Of a DNA stretch of 64,000 nt, positions 51,813 to 60,517 are shown piece after piece. Position numbers and translations under genes: made by a program. Position 1 is the first letter of the stretch. The number at the start of each line of letters is the position of its first letter. The notes beneath the pieces were generated by a model. The model was not told the DNA's origin. It did no database searches and saw nothing but the letters and a program-made list of their open reading frames with translations. The stretch lies in the NCBI RefSeq assembly GCF_013340305.1, contig NZ_BLVP01000035.1:1-64000 (forward strand), given 5' to 3'. Source of the stretch: Desulfovibrio psychrotolerans. GTDB taxonomy: Bacteria; Desulfobacterota; Desulfovibrionia; Desulfovibrionales; Desulfovibrionaceae.

Positions 51813-53021
51813 ATGGATAAGCTTTTTCATACCCCTCTTCCTGAACTACCGACCATAGACAAACAACTCGGCAATATCCCGCAGGACGTGTTTTTTTGCA
51901 CCAAGTGTGTCACGTCCAACCAGCGTCCCCGTATAACATTCAATGATCAGGGGATTTGCAGCGCATGTCAGTGGCATGAGGAAAAAGAAACCCTCGACTG
52001 GAACGAACGCGAACGGATGCTCGTGGAACTGCTGGACAAGCACCGTTCCAAGAACGGTCAGTTTGACTGTCTTGTCCCCTCCAGCGGCGGCAAAGATTCC
52101 GGGTTCGTCGCCCACATGCTCAAGTACCGTTACGGCATGAATCCCCTTACGGTTACGTGGTCCCCGTTCATGTACACCGATATCGGCTTCAGAAACTTCA
52201 ACAACATGATTCATACCGGGTTTGACAACATTCAGTTCACCCCAAACGGGATATTCCACAGAAAGCTGTCCAGAATTTCATTTGAGTGCAACGGTGACAA
52301 CTTCGACCCATTTGTGTACGGACAGAAATCATTCGTCTTCAACATTGCCATCCGATTCAACATCCCGCTCATCTTCTACGGCGAGAACGGCGATCTGGAA
52401 TACGGTGGCAGCATGCATTCCAAAAACAAATCCCACGAAGACATATCCGACTGGACCAACACCTACTTCAAGGGCAGCGGCGTTCAGAACCTTGTCTCCA
52501 TCGGCCTTGAGAATGGCATCTTCACAAAAGATGAGATTGCTAGGCAGAACACCGAATTCTACCGAGCGCCGGACCCCGAACAGGTGAACAAGCTCGGCGC
52601 TGAAATGCACTGGTTCTCGTTCTATAAAAAATGGATCCCGCAGGAAAACTACTACTATTGCGTGGAAAACACCGGATTCGAAACCAACACAGAACGGTCC
52701 GAGGGTACCTATACCAAGTACGCCAGCCTTGATGACAAGACCGATGGCTTCCATTATTATATGGGATACATCAAGTTCGGTATGGGCAGAACCACCCGTG
52801 ACGCCTCCATGGAGATTCGCAACAAGCACATTACCCGTGAAGAAGCGGTGGCGCTGGTCAACAAGTACGACGGTGAATACCCCAACAAACACCTTGAAGA
52901 TTTCTGCCGTTACATCGACATCTCCAAGGAACACCTTGATGCCGTTATCGACAAATTCCGCCCGATCCACCTGTGGGAAAAGGTGGACAACGTGTGGCGC
53001 CTGAAGCACAGCGTAGCCTAA
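51813..53021 (+). CDS. pseA: N-acetyl sugar amidotransferase (PseA/WbpG family)
   Basis: The 402-residue PP-loop enzyme has a zinc pair CTKC...CSAC near the N-terminus and the ATP pyrophosphatase motif PSSGGKDSGF. This is the TIGR03573/WbpG/PseA family, which with HisH- and HisF-like partners converts an N-acetyl to an acetamidino group on nonulosonic acids. All three genes are in order here. The cluster could modify either the legionaminic or pseudaminic product; the sequence alone does not say which. Confidence 0.88.
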   Translation: MDKLFHTPLPELPTIDKQLGNIPQDVFFCTKCVTSNQRPRITFNDQGICSACQWHEEKETLDWNERERMLVELLDKHRSKNGQFDCLVPSSGGKDSGFVAHMLKYRYGMNPLTVTWSPFMYTDIGFRNFNNMIHTGFDNIQFTPNGIFHRKLSRISFECNGDNFDPFVYGQKSFVFNIAIRFNIPLIFYGENGDLEYGGSMHSKNKSHEDISDWTNTYFKGSGVQNLVSIGLENGIFTKDEIARQNTEFYRAPDPEQVNKLGAEMHWFSFYKKWIPQENYYYCVENTGFETNTERSEGTYTKYASLDDKTDGFHYYMGYIKFGMGRTTRDASMEIRNKHITREEAVALVNKYDGEYPNKHLEDFCRYIDISKEHLDAVIDKFRPIHLWEKVDNVWRLKHSVA

Positions 53022-53031
53022 ACACCATGGC

Positions 53032-53063
53032 GGCGGCTCCTTTTCCTGCGAAAGGAGTCCGCC
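53032..53063 (+). terminator. Intra-cluster hairpin between the amidotransferase and methyltransferase genes
   Basis: GGCGGCTCCTTT (53032-53043) pairs with AAAGGAGTCCGCC (53051-53063) with a small internal loop. It is followed by GGTTTCG, a weak T-tract. It lies 11 nt after the amidotransferase stop and could be a partial terminator or a processing barrier that lowers downstream expression. Confidence 0.4.
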
Positions 53064-53162
53064 GGTTTCGTGGTGCCTCTCCCGATATTCCGACCCGACA
53101 GCCGCGGAAACGCAACACAAGGCACCGCATTCCCCAGTATTCAATACCGGAGCACAGTATTC

Positions 53163-54068
53163 ATGAAAGAAACAGTTAAGAAGGCCGTACGCGCCCTGAC
53201 CGTGGTAAGCACCGTGCTCGCGTACCCTTTCACGGCAGCATTCTTCTGGGTCAACCGATGGGTTCTCGACAATGACTTTGTGCTGCGCCAATACCCCAGA
53301 CTGGGCAAGCCGTCCTACTGGGCCGTTCCTTTTGTCGCATTCTACCATCTGGTAGGCATCATCCACAGCGGGTTCAAGGCCAGTTATTCCAACTACGCCA
53401 TCAAACAGTACCACCGCCTTACTCCGCTGCACTATGCCCCTGGAGGCCGCGGATACCTTTCGCTGAAGGACCTGTCGGAAGCCGAAAAAACCGAAAAATA
53501 CCAGTCACTCGTAAGCCGGGCATCCATGGTCTTGGACAAGGCGGGCATGCTTGCCCTCTACCGCGACGGTGATTCCTTTCTTGATGCAGGATGCGGCATG
53601 GGGAAGAACATCCGTTTCCTTTCACAGGCCTATCCCAACTCCAAGATTACGGGCTTCGACATTAATGAGTCCGCCCTTGATCTGATCAAGTCGGCTGAGA
53701 AGAACCCGAATGTCACTGTAGAAAAGGGCAGCATTCTTGAGCCGGCATACATGGCCTCGCTTCCCGCCAACGGATTTGACCATGTCATCATGTCCCATGT
53801 TATGGGGTTCATATGCGTTGAAAACGAGAAGGTTACAGCAGAGATTCGTCAGTCGATAGTTGACAACCTTGTCCGCGTTGCAAACAAATCCTTTCTCCTT
53901 CTTGACTCACATTCCTCTTGCAAGGCGATGACCGTTGAAATCGAGCAGAAAAACCGCTGTCGCATTTACGACAACCTGACACGCTACTTCGAAAAGCATC
54001 TCAACACTGGTGAACTGTACCTGGTCCCCTCACCAGAAACAACCGGGTTCTACTATGTTAAACGATAA
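53163..54068 (+). CDS. Second class I SAM methyltransferase, membrane-associated
   Basis: The 301-residue protein starts with hydrophobic segments (LTVVSTVLAYPFTAAFFWV and YWAVPFVAFYHLVGIIH) before a SAM domain (SFLDAGCGMGKNIRFLSQAY, ITGFDINESAL). The last ~14 bp overlap the pseB start, so translation is coupled. Likely acts on a lipid-linked or membrane-near glycan. It has no closer resemblance to the other cluster methyltransferase than the shared fold. Confidence 0.78.
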   Translation: MKETVKKAVRALTVVSTVLAYPFTAAFFWVNRWVLDNDFVLRQYPRLGKPSYWAVPFVAFYHLVGIIHSGFKASYSNYAIKQYHRLTPLHYAPGGRGYLSLKDLSEAEKTEKYQSLVSRASMVLDKAGMLALYRDGDSFLDAGCGMGKNIRFLSQAYPNSKITGFDINESALDLIKSAEKNPNVTVEKGSILEPAYMASLPANGFDHVIMSHVMGFICVENEKVTAEIRQSIVDNLVRVANKSFLLLDSHSSCKAMTVEIEQKNRCRIYDNLTRYFEKHLNTGELYLVPSPETTGFYYVKR

Positions 54069-55044
54069 ATCCATTCTCATCACCGGCGGCACAGGCTCCT
54101 TCGGCAAGATGTTCACCGAGATCATCCTGAAGCGCTTCGCGCCCCGGCGTCTCATCGTCTTCAGCCGCGACGAGCTCAAGCAGTTCGAAATGGCTCACGA
54201 ATTTTCCAAGGAAAAATACCCCTGCATCCGCTATTTCATTGGCGACATACGCGATAAAGAACGCCTCTACCGCGCCTTGCAGGGCGTGGATTTTGTCATC
54301 CATGCGGCTGCCATGAAGCATGTACCCGCCTCGGAATACAACCCCACGGAAGCCATAAAGACCAACATCTATGGCACGCAGAACCTCATTAACGTGGCTG
54401 CGGACGTGGGCGTGCAACGGCTGGTGGCGCTCAGCACAGACAAGGCGGTCAGCCCCGCAAACCTGTACGGTGCCACCAAGCTGGCAGCAGACAAGCTGGT
54501 GGTCGCCGCCAACATGTTCACGGGCAGCGCCACCCGGTTCAGCGTGGTGCGCTACGGCAACGTCATGGGCAGCCGCGGCAGCGTCATTCCCTTCTTCATG
54601 AACAAGCGCAAGGAAGGCGTGCTGCCCATCACAGACCCGCGCATGACCCGCTTCTGGATATCGCTTGAAGAAGGCGTAAACCTCGTCATCAAGGCTCTGC
54701 ACGAAGCCGCCGGCGGCGAGATATACGTCCCCAAAATCCCGAGCATGAACATCATGGATCTCGCAAAGGCCATAGCGCCTGAGTGCGAAACCAAGATAGT
54801 GGGCATCCGTCCCGGCGAAAAACTGCACGAACGCATGATCCCCATGGAAGATGCCCGCCACACTCTGGACATGGGCGACCACTTCATCATCAAGCCCGAC
54901 CACGAGCTCTTCAACTTCAAGGGCGACCTCTCCGCAGGCAAGCCCGTGCCGGAAAACTTCGAATATGATTCCGGCACCAACAACTGGTGGCTCACCGTGG
55001 ACGAAATGCGCACCATGCTGCGCCAGCAGGGCTGGGGCATATAG
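54055..55044 (+). CDS. pseB: PseB, UDP-GlcNAc 4,6-dehydratase (5-inverting)
   Basis: The ATG at 54055 gives 329 residues. It begins MLNDKSILITGGTGSFGKMF and has the PseB features FSRDELKQFEM, GDIRDKERLYRAL, VALSTDKAVSPANLYGATKLAADKL and FFMNKRKEG. It makes the 4-keto-altrose derivative from UDP-GlcNAc, the first step to pseudaminic acid. PseC follows 4 bp after its stop. Confidence 0.93.
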   Translation: MLNDKSILITGGTGSFGKMFTEIILKRFAPRRLIVFSRDELKQFEMAHEFSKEKYPCIRYFIGDIRDKERLYRALQGVDFVIHAAAMKHVPASEYNPTEAIKTNIYGTQNLINVAADVGVQRLVALSTDKAVSPANLYGATKLAADKLVVAANMFTGSATRFSVVRYGNVMGSRGSVIPFFMNKRKEGVLPITDPRMTRFWISLEEGVNLVIKALHEAAGGEIYVPKIPSMNIMDLAKAIAPECETKIVGIRPGEKLHERMIPMEDARHTLDMGDHFIIKPDHELFNFKGDLSAGKPVPENFEYDSGTNNWWLTVDEMRTMLRQQGWGI

Positions 55045-55048
55045 CGTC

Positions 55049-56191
55049 ATGGAAGACAACCGCACATTCATCCCTTACGGGCGACAGCACATCACGGACG
55101 AAGACATCGCCGCCGTGACCGAAGCCCTGCGGTCAGACTGGCTCACCACCGGTCCCCGCGTGGGCGAGTTCGAGCAGGCAGTGTGCACCTTCACGGGTGC
55201 ACGCCACGGCGTTGCGGTGTGCAACGGTACAGCGGCCCTGCATGCTGCCATGTTCGCGCTGGGCATCGGCCCCGGAGACGAGGTCATCGTCTCCCCCATG
55301 ACCTTTGCAGCCACTGCGAACTGCGTGCTGTATATGGGGGGCACCCCCGTGTTTGCCGATGTGGAGCCGGACACTCTGCTTATAGACCCGCAGGCGGTGC
55401 GCGCCCGCATCACGCCCGCAACCCGGGCCATCATCGGCGTGGACTATGCCGGCCAGCCCTGCGACTGGGACGCCCTGCGGGCCGTTGCCGATGAAGCGGG
55501 CGTAGCACTGGTTGCGGATGGCTGCCATGCCATCGGCGGCACGTACAGAGGGCGCAGTGTGGGTACCCTTGCCGATATGACCGTGTTCAGCTTCCATCCG
55601 GTGAAGCACGTTGCCACGGGAGAAGGCGGCATGATCATGACGGACAGCGATCTGCTCGCCGCCCGTCTGCGCCTGTTCCGCAATCACGGCATCTCCACGG
55701 ACCACCGCCAGCGCGAAGCCGCAGGTTCATGGGCGTACGACATGGTGGAACTCGGGTACAACTACCGCATTACGGACATCCAATGCGCGCTGGGCATCTC
55801 ACAGCTGAAACGTCTGCCGCATTCGCTGGAACGTCGCCGCGCCATCGCAGCACAGTATGATGCCGCCTTTGCGGGCACTGACATCTCGCCCTGCACACAA
55901 AGACCCGACAGGCTCAACGCCTATCACCTCTACGCCGTGCAACTCCCGGAGAAGACCGACCGCGCCGCCGCGTTCGCCCACATGCGCGCCAACAAAATAG
56001 GCGTCAACGTCCACTACATTCCCGTGCACCTGCACCCGTATTACCGCACCCGCCTCGGCACGGCGGAAGGACTGTGCCCTGTGGCGGAAAAAGCATACAA
56101 CCATCTGCTTTCCCTGCCGATGTTCCCGGAACTGTCCGAGGCGGACGTGGACAGGGTGGTTAAAACGCTGCTGGATGCCCGAGGAGCGTAA
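55049..56191 (+). CDS. pseC: PseC, UDP-4-amino-4,6-dideoxy-altrosamine transaminase
   Basis: The 380-residue DegT-family enzyme starts MEDNRTFIPYGRQHIT and has NGTAALHAAMFALGIGPGDEVI, VADGCHAIGGTYRG and FSFHPVKHVATGEGGMI with the PLP lysine. It adds the C4 amino group after PseB. It ends directly before the PseG-PseH gene (TAAGTG). Confidence 0.93.
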   Translation: MEDNRTFIPYGRQHITDEDIAAVTEALRSDWLTTGPRVGEFEQAVCTFTGARHGVAVCNGTAALHAAMFALGIGPGDEVIVSPMTFAATANCVLYMGGTPVFADVEPDTLLIDPQAVRARITPATRAIIGVDYAGQPCDWDALRAVADEAGVALVADGCHAIGGTYRGRSVGTLADMTVFSFHPVKHVATGEGGMIMTDSDLLAARLRLFRNHGISTDHRQREAAGSWAYDMVELGYNYRITDIQCALGISQLKRLPHSLERRRAIAAQYDAAFAGTDISPCTQRPDRLNAYHLYAVQLPEKTDRAAAFAHMRANKIGVNVHYIPVHLHPYYRTRLGTAEGLCPVAEKAYNHLLSLPMFPELSEADVDRVVKTLLDARGA

Positions 56192-57691
56192 GTGAAGCTG
56201 GTCATCCGCGCAGACGCCACGCCCGAAATGGGAACCGGTCATGTCATGCGTTGCATCGCCCTTGCACAGGCGGCGGTGCGGCGGGGCATGCAGGTTGCGT
56301 TTGCAACGCGTTGCGAAATCCCTTTCCTGCGCGAACGCCTGTCCGCCATACCGTGCACGGTAACGTATCTCGCACCTCAGGCGGACAGGGACGAAGAGAT
56401 GGCTGTCATCCGCGCAATGATGACTCCGGCTCCTTGTGCGATTGTTCTGGACGGCTACCACTTCACTCTGGACTACCAGCAGGCCATCCGCCCCTATGCC
56501 AAGACCGTAGTTCTGGACGACCACGCCTTTCGCAGGGAATTCTGCTGCGATATTCTGGTGAATCCCAGCACCATGCCGGAACTGGTCCGCTACCCTGAGG
56601 CACATGATACCAGACTCCTTGTCGGACACCGCTACGTCATGCTGCGCGAAGAATTCCTGCAGGCTCCCCCGGCACGGCCCGATGAACATAAAGGTCCCGT
56701 CCGCCTTCTTGTCTCCATGGGCGGCGCAGACCCACACAACGCCACCTGCGCCATTTTGCAGACTCTGGCCGAACTGTCTCCGGATAACGTAACACTGACC
56801 GTGCTCACCGGCCCGGCAAACCCGCATACAGAAAGCATCCGCCAAACGCTGCAGACAGTGCGGTGTGCACACACACAACTCCTCACGGCGGTCTCTGACA
56901 TGCCCGCCCTGCTACGGCAGACAGACCTTGCCATCTCCGCTGCGGGCAGCACCTGCTTTGAGCTTGCCCGCATGGGGATTCCCTTCTTTCTGCTCCAGAC
57001 AGCGGACAACCAGGCTCTGCTGGCAGAAAGCCTAACCCGTCAGGGAATCGCAGTTTCCATGGGTAGTCTGGATGCCATGTCTCCCCAGTGGTCTACAACC
57101 CTGTCAGACTTTCTTGCAGATTCCGCGCTCCGGCATCACACCGCTGCCCGTGCTCGTTCACTGGTTGACGGACTAGGCGCATTCCGCCTTCTTGAGGCGT
57201 TGGCTCCCACGGAACTGCGGTTGCGCCCTGCCACCCCGGATGACTGCGATGCCGTTTTCAGCATCGCAAACGACCCTCAGGTGCGTGCCGCATCGTTCAA
57301 TTCGGCCCCCATCCCTCATGCAAATCATGTGGCATGGTACAAAGAGGCCCTGCAGTCCGGGGATATCCATTTTTATATGGCGGATAATGCCTACGGCGTT
57401 CCCGCCGGATACGCCCGTTTCCATACGGGAGAAGGCCGCACAGCCACTATATCCGTAGCTGTGGCACTGCCCTTCCGGGGCTGCGGGCTCGGTGGCAGCC
57501 TTATCGGGCAGGCTTGCCGCATGTTCCTGAAAGAGCACCCCGGGCACACGGTGCGGGCACTCATCAAGTCAGACAATATCGCTTCCGTAAAAAGCTTTCT
57601 CTCTGCAGGCTTTTATTTAACGAAAACAGGGCAATATATGAACGTGCCTACAGAATTTTACACACTCGGAGCAGCCGGAAATGACCAGTAG
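56192..57691 (+). CDS. pseG: PseG-PseH fusion: UDP-sugar hydrolase plus N-acetyltransferase
   Basis: The 499-residue frame (GTG start) joins two enzymes that are usually separate. Residues 1-~335 match PseG (VIRADATPEMGTGHVMRCIALA, LLVSMGGADPHNAT, ISAAGSTCFELARMGIPF). Residues ~341-490 match a GNAT N-acetyltransferase such as PseH (LRLRPATPDDCDAVFSIANDP, RGCGLGGSLIGQA for acetyl-CoA). The pathway order is PseH then PseG, so a fusion could channel the intermediate. The gene overlaps pseI by 11 bp. Confidence 0.88.
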   Translation: MKLVIRADATPEMGTGHVMRCIALAQAAVRRGMQVAFATRCEIPFLRERLSAIPCTVTYLAPQADRDEEMAVIRAMMTPAPCAIVLDGYHFTLDYQQAIRPYAKTVVLDDHAFRREFCCDILVNPSTMPELVRYPEAHDTRLLVGHRYVMLREEFLQAPPARPDEHKGPVRLLVSMGGADPHNATCAILQTLAELSPDNVTLTVLTGPANPHTESIRQTLQTVRCAHTQLLTAVSDMPALLRQTDLAISAAGSTCFELARMGIPFFLLQTADNQALLAESLTRQGIAVSMGSLDAMSPQWSTTLSDFLADSALRHHTAARARSLVDGLGAFRLLEALAPTELRLRPATPDDCDAVFSIANDPQVRAASFNSAPIPHANHVAWYKEALQSGDIHFYMADNAYGVPAGYARFHTGEGRTATISVAVALPFRGCGLGGSLIGQACRMFLKEHPGHTVRALIKSDNIASVKSFLSAGFYLTKTGQYMNVPTEFYTLGAAGNDQ

Positions 57692-58751
57692 CATCACCAT
57701 AGGCACCCGAACCATAGGCGCAGGGCACCCCGCATATATCATTGCGGAGATGTCGGCCAACCACAACCAGAGCTTCGACCGTGCGGCAGACATCCTCCGT
57801 GCTGCCCATGCCGCAGGCGCAGATGCCGTGAAGCTGCAGACCTACACCGCAGACACCCTCACCATCCCCTGCGACAACGAACATTTCCGTATCAAGGGCA
57901 CCCTGTGGGAAGGCCGAACCCTGCATGACCTGTATCTGGAGGCCTACACTCCGTGGGACTGGCAGCCCAAGCTCAAGGCTTTGGCCGATGAACTGGGCAT
58001 GCACCTGTTTTCCACTCCGTTCGATGAAACGGCCGTGGATTTTCTGGAAACCATGAACGTTCCCGCCCACAAGGTTGCGTCCTTTGAGCTTGTGGACCTG
58101 CCTCTGCTCAAAAAGATTGCGGCCACGGGCAAACCCGTCATTATGTCCACCGGCATGGCCACCCTGGCAGAAATCGATGAGGCAGTGACCACCCTGCGTC
58201 AGGCAGGGTGCAAACAACTTGCCCTGCTCAAATGCACCAGTGCCTACCCCGCCCCCGCCCACGAAATGAACCTGCGCACCATACCCCATCTCGGGCAGGC
58301 GTTCGGCGTTCCCAGCGGGCTTTCCGACCACACCCTCGGCATCACCGCGCCTGTGGCCGCCGTGGCTCTCGGGGCCTGTATCATCGAAAAGCACTTCACC
58401 CTCTCCCGTGGCGATGAGGGACCGGACTCCTCATTCTCTCTGGAACCGCAGGAGTTCAGGCAGATGGTCGACGCCATACGCATGGCAGAGGCGGCCCTCG
58501 GTACGGTACAATACACCCTCACTGCCAAGGAAGTTGCCAGCAAGGTGTTCCGACGCTCTCTCTTCGTGGTAAAGGACGTGAAAAAAGGAGAAACATTCAC
58601 CCTAGAGAATGTGCGCTCCATACGCCCGGGTACAGGCTTGCATACCCGTTTTCTCTCGGATATAATTGGCAGTCACGCTACTATGGACATTCAAGCGGGC
58701 ACCCCAATGTCTATGGGCCTTTTCACCTCCGGGAATAATCACCGTGAATAG
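57681..58751 (+). CDS. pseI: Pseudaminic acid synthase (NeuB family)
   Basis: The 356-residue synthase has IIAEMSANHNQSFDRA, GADAVKLQTYTADTL, FSTPFDETAVDFLE, IMSTGMAT, LSDHTLGIT and IEKHFTLS, keeping both Mn-binding histidines, plus a C-terminal SAF domain. The SANHNQ motif and TPWDWQPKL are typical of PseI. It condenses the 2,4-diacetamido sugar with PEP. Confidence 0.93.
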   Translation: MTSSITIGTRTIGAGHPAYIIAEMSANHNQSFDRAADILRAAHAAGADAVKLQTYTADTLTIPCDNEHFRIKGTLWEGRTLHDLYLEAYTPWDWQPKLKALADELGMHLFSTPFDETAVDFLETMNVPAHKVASFELVDLPLLKKIAATGKPVIMSTGMATLAEIDEAVTTLRQAGCKQLALLKCTSAYPAPAHEMNLRTIPHLGQAFGVPSGLSDHTLGITAPVAAVALGACIIEKHFTLSRGDEGPDSSFSLEPQEFRQMVDAIRMAEAALGTVQYTLTAKEVASKVFRRSLFVVKDVKKGETFTLENVRSIRPGTGLHTRFLSDIIGSHATMDIQAGTPMSMGLFTSGNNHRE

Positions 58752-59451
58752 CAGAACCCTCACTATCCTCCCCGCAAAACTCGGGTCTACCCGGCTTCCG
58801 CAAAAGAACATTCTACCTCTGGGAGACAAACCGCTCATTGCCTGGAGCATTGAAGCGGCTAGGCAATCCTCTGCCTGCGGTCGCATCATGGTCTCCTCCG
58901 AAAGCAAAAAAGTTCTCGACATTGCTGAAGAATACGGTGCTGAAGTCCCTTTCGTCCGCCCGGACCATTTGGCCAGAGATCCCTACGGCGTCTCTGACGT
59001 GTGCCTGAATGTTCTGGAAGCATATGAACAACTCGGCCAGACGTTCGACACGCTGATTATCCTGCTCCCCACCTCCCCTTTCAGAACGGCGGAGGATATT
59101 GACGCTGCCTATGCTCTCTTCCGGGAGAACAACGCAAATTATTTAATGAGTGTTTCTGAATACGAGCATAGCCCCTACAGTGCGCTCCGCATGGCCTCGC
59201 AATTTCCGCATCAGGCCTTTCCCTGTTTCCCGGAAACGCTGGGCAAGAAGCGGCACGAGATGCCCGTTCCGTACCGCGCAAACGGCGCTATTTGCATTGT
59301 TGACGTAAAGGCATTCAAGCAAAGCAGGTCATACTACGGAACACCTCTGCATGTGTATGCAATGCCACAAAGCCGCTCCATAGATATAGACTCGGCGCTT
59401 GATTTTGAATTAGCACAATGGCTTCTCACCAAACGAGTTTCCAATGACTAA
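58744..59451 (+). CDS. pseF: CMP-pseudaminic acid synthetase
   Basis: From a GTG at 58744 that overlaps the pseI stop, the protein has 235 residues with ILPAKLGSTRLPQKNILPLGDKPLI, LLPTSPFRTAEDID, and IDIDSALDFELA. It belongs to the NeuA/PseF cytidylyltransferases. A Lys replaces the usual Arg of the PARxGS motif, which is common in this branch. It ends with an 8-bp overlap into the third synthase gene. Confidence 0.88.
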   Translation: MNSRTLTILPAKLGSTRLPQKNILPLGDKPLIAWSIEAARQSSACGRIMVSSESKKVLDIAEEYGAEVPFVRPDHLARDPYGVSDVCLNVLEAYEQLGQTFDTLIILLPTSPFRTAEDIDAAYALFRENNANYLMSVSEYEHSPYSALRMASQFPHQAFPCFPETLGKKRHEMPVPYRANGAICIVDVKAFKQSRSYYGTPLHVYAMPQSRSIDIDSALDFELAQWLLTKRVSND

Positions 59452-60517
59452 CAAGACTCTCCACCTCGGCTCACGCGTTCTTGGCGAAGGGAACCCTGTT
59501 CACATTGTATTTGAAGCAGGTCCCACACATAGCGGTCTCGAATCCGCGCTTAAACTGGTAGATATGGCAGCCGACGCCAATGCGGACGCTATCAAATTCC
59601 AGATGGTTGATGCCAAGGCTATTGTATCCAACCCTTCTGTGAAGTTTTCATATTCCTATCTAAAAGATCGACACACCGGAGAAACGGAAACTATCGAGGA
59701 GTCCCTTCTCGAAATTCTGCAACGCCGGGAACTGACAAGAGAAGAATGGAAAATCCTCATCGCCCACTGCAAGCAGAGAGGAATCGATTTCTTTTCCACT
59801 GCAACCACTGAAGACGAGCTCCATTTCCTTGCTGCGCAAGGAGTGGATTGTATCAAGATATGCTCCGGAGATCTGACCTACCACCATTTTTTACGTGTTG
59901 CTGCGCAATACGATTGGGCCATACAGATAGACACAGGGTCTTCCAGCATTGGCGAGGTTGAAAAGGCCATAGATGTGCTTGAAGAGGCAAACGCTCGCAA
60001 GATCATCATCAACCATTGTCCCTCCGGATATCCTGCCCACCTTGAAGGAATTAATCTCAACGTTCTGCGCACCCTTAAGAGCATGTTCCCATATCCTGTT
60101 GCCTTCTCTGATCACACCCCGGGAGCAGTGATGGATGTCGCTGCTGTGGCTCTGGGAGCACACATGATCGAGAAGACCATCACGCTTGACAGGACAACGC
60201 GCAGCCCTGAACATATCATGTCTTTGGAACCTGAAGACGCAGCTGCCTTTATTAAGACTATCCGCGAGGTGGAAATTGCACTCGGCTCCACCCGCAGATA
60301 TGTTTCCCCACCTGAAAGAAAGTCCAGACTGGTGGCGCGGCGAAGCCTTTTTGCCGCTTGTGATTTACCCGCAGGAAGCACAATTTCTCAAGAGCATCTG
60401 CACTATTCCCGTCCCGGAGACGGCATTCCTGCGGATATGGACCACCTGATTCTGGGCAGAACAACTGCGCACAATCTGACCAAGGGACAAAAGCTTTCTT
60501 TTTCCGACTTCAAGTAA
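59444..60517 (+). CDS. Divergent third NeuB-family synthase paralogue
   Basis: The 357-residue protein has the NeuB barrel and SAF domain (DAIKFQMVDAKAIV, FFSTATTEDELHFL, CIKICSGDL, YPVAFSDHTPG, SLEPEDAAAF, SRPGDGI). Several active-site segments differ from LegI and PseI here. AE..NHN is FEAGPTHSG, STPFD is STATTED and STGMAT is DTGSSS. IEKHFTL is IEKTITL, so the second Mn ligand His is a Thr. It retains the SDHT histidine and the KFQ lysine. It may make another keto-sugar or have a different reaction. The gene overlaps pseF by 8 bp. Confidence 0.75.
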   Translation: MTNKTLHLGSRVLGEGNPVHIVFEAGPTHSGLESALKLVDMAADANADAIKFQMVDAKAIVSNPSVKFSYSYLKDRHTGETETIEESLLEILQRRELTREEWKILIAHCKQRGIDFFSTATTEDELHFLAAQGVDCIKICSGDLTYHHFLRVAAQYDWAIQIDTGSSSIGEVEKAIDVLEEANARKIIINHCPSGYPAHLEGINLNVLRTLKSMFPYPVAFSDHTPGAVMDVAAVALGAHMIEKTITLDRTTRSPEHIMSLEPEDAAAFIKTIREVEIALGSTRRYVSPPERKSRLVARRSLFAACDLPAGSTISQEHLHYSRPGDGIPADMDHLILGRTTAHNLTKGQKLSFSDFK

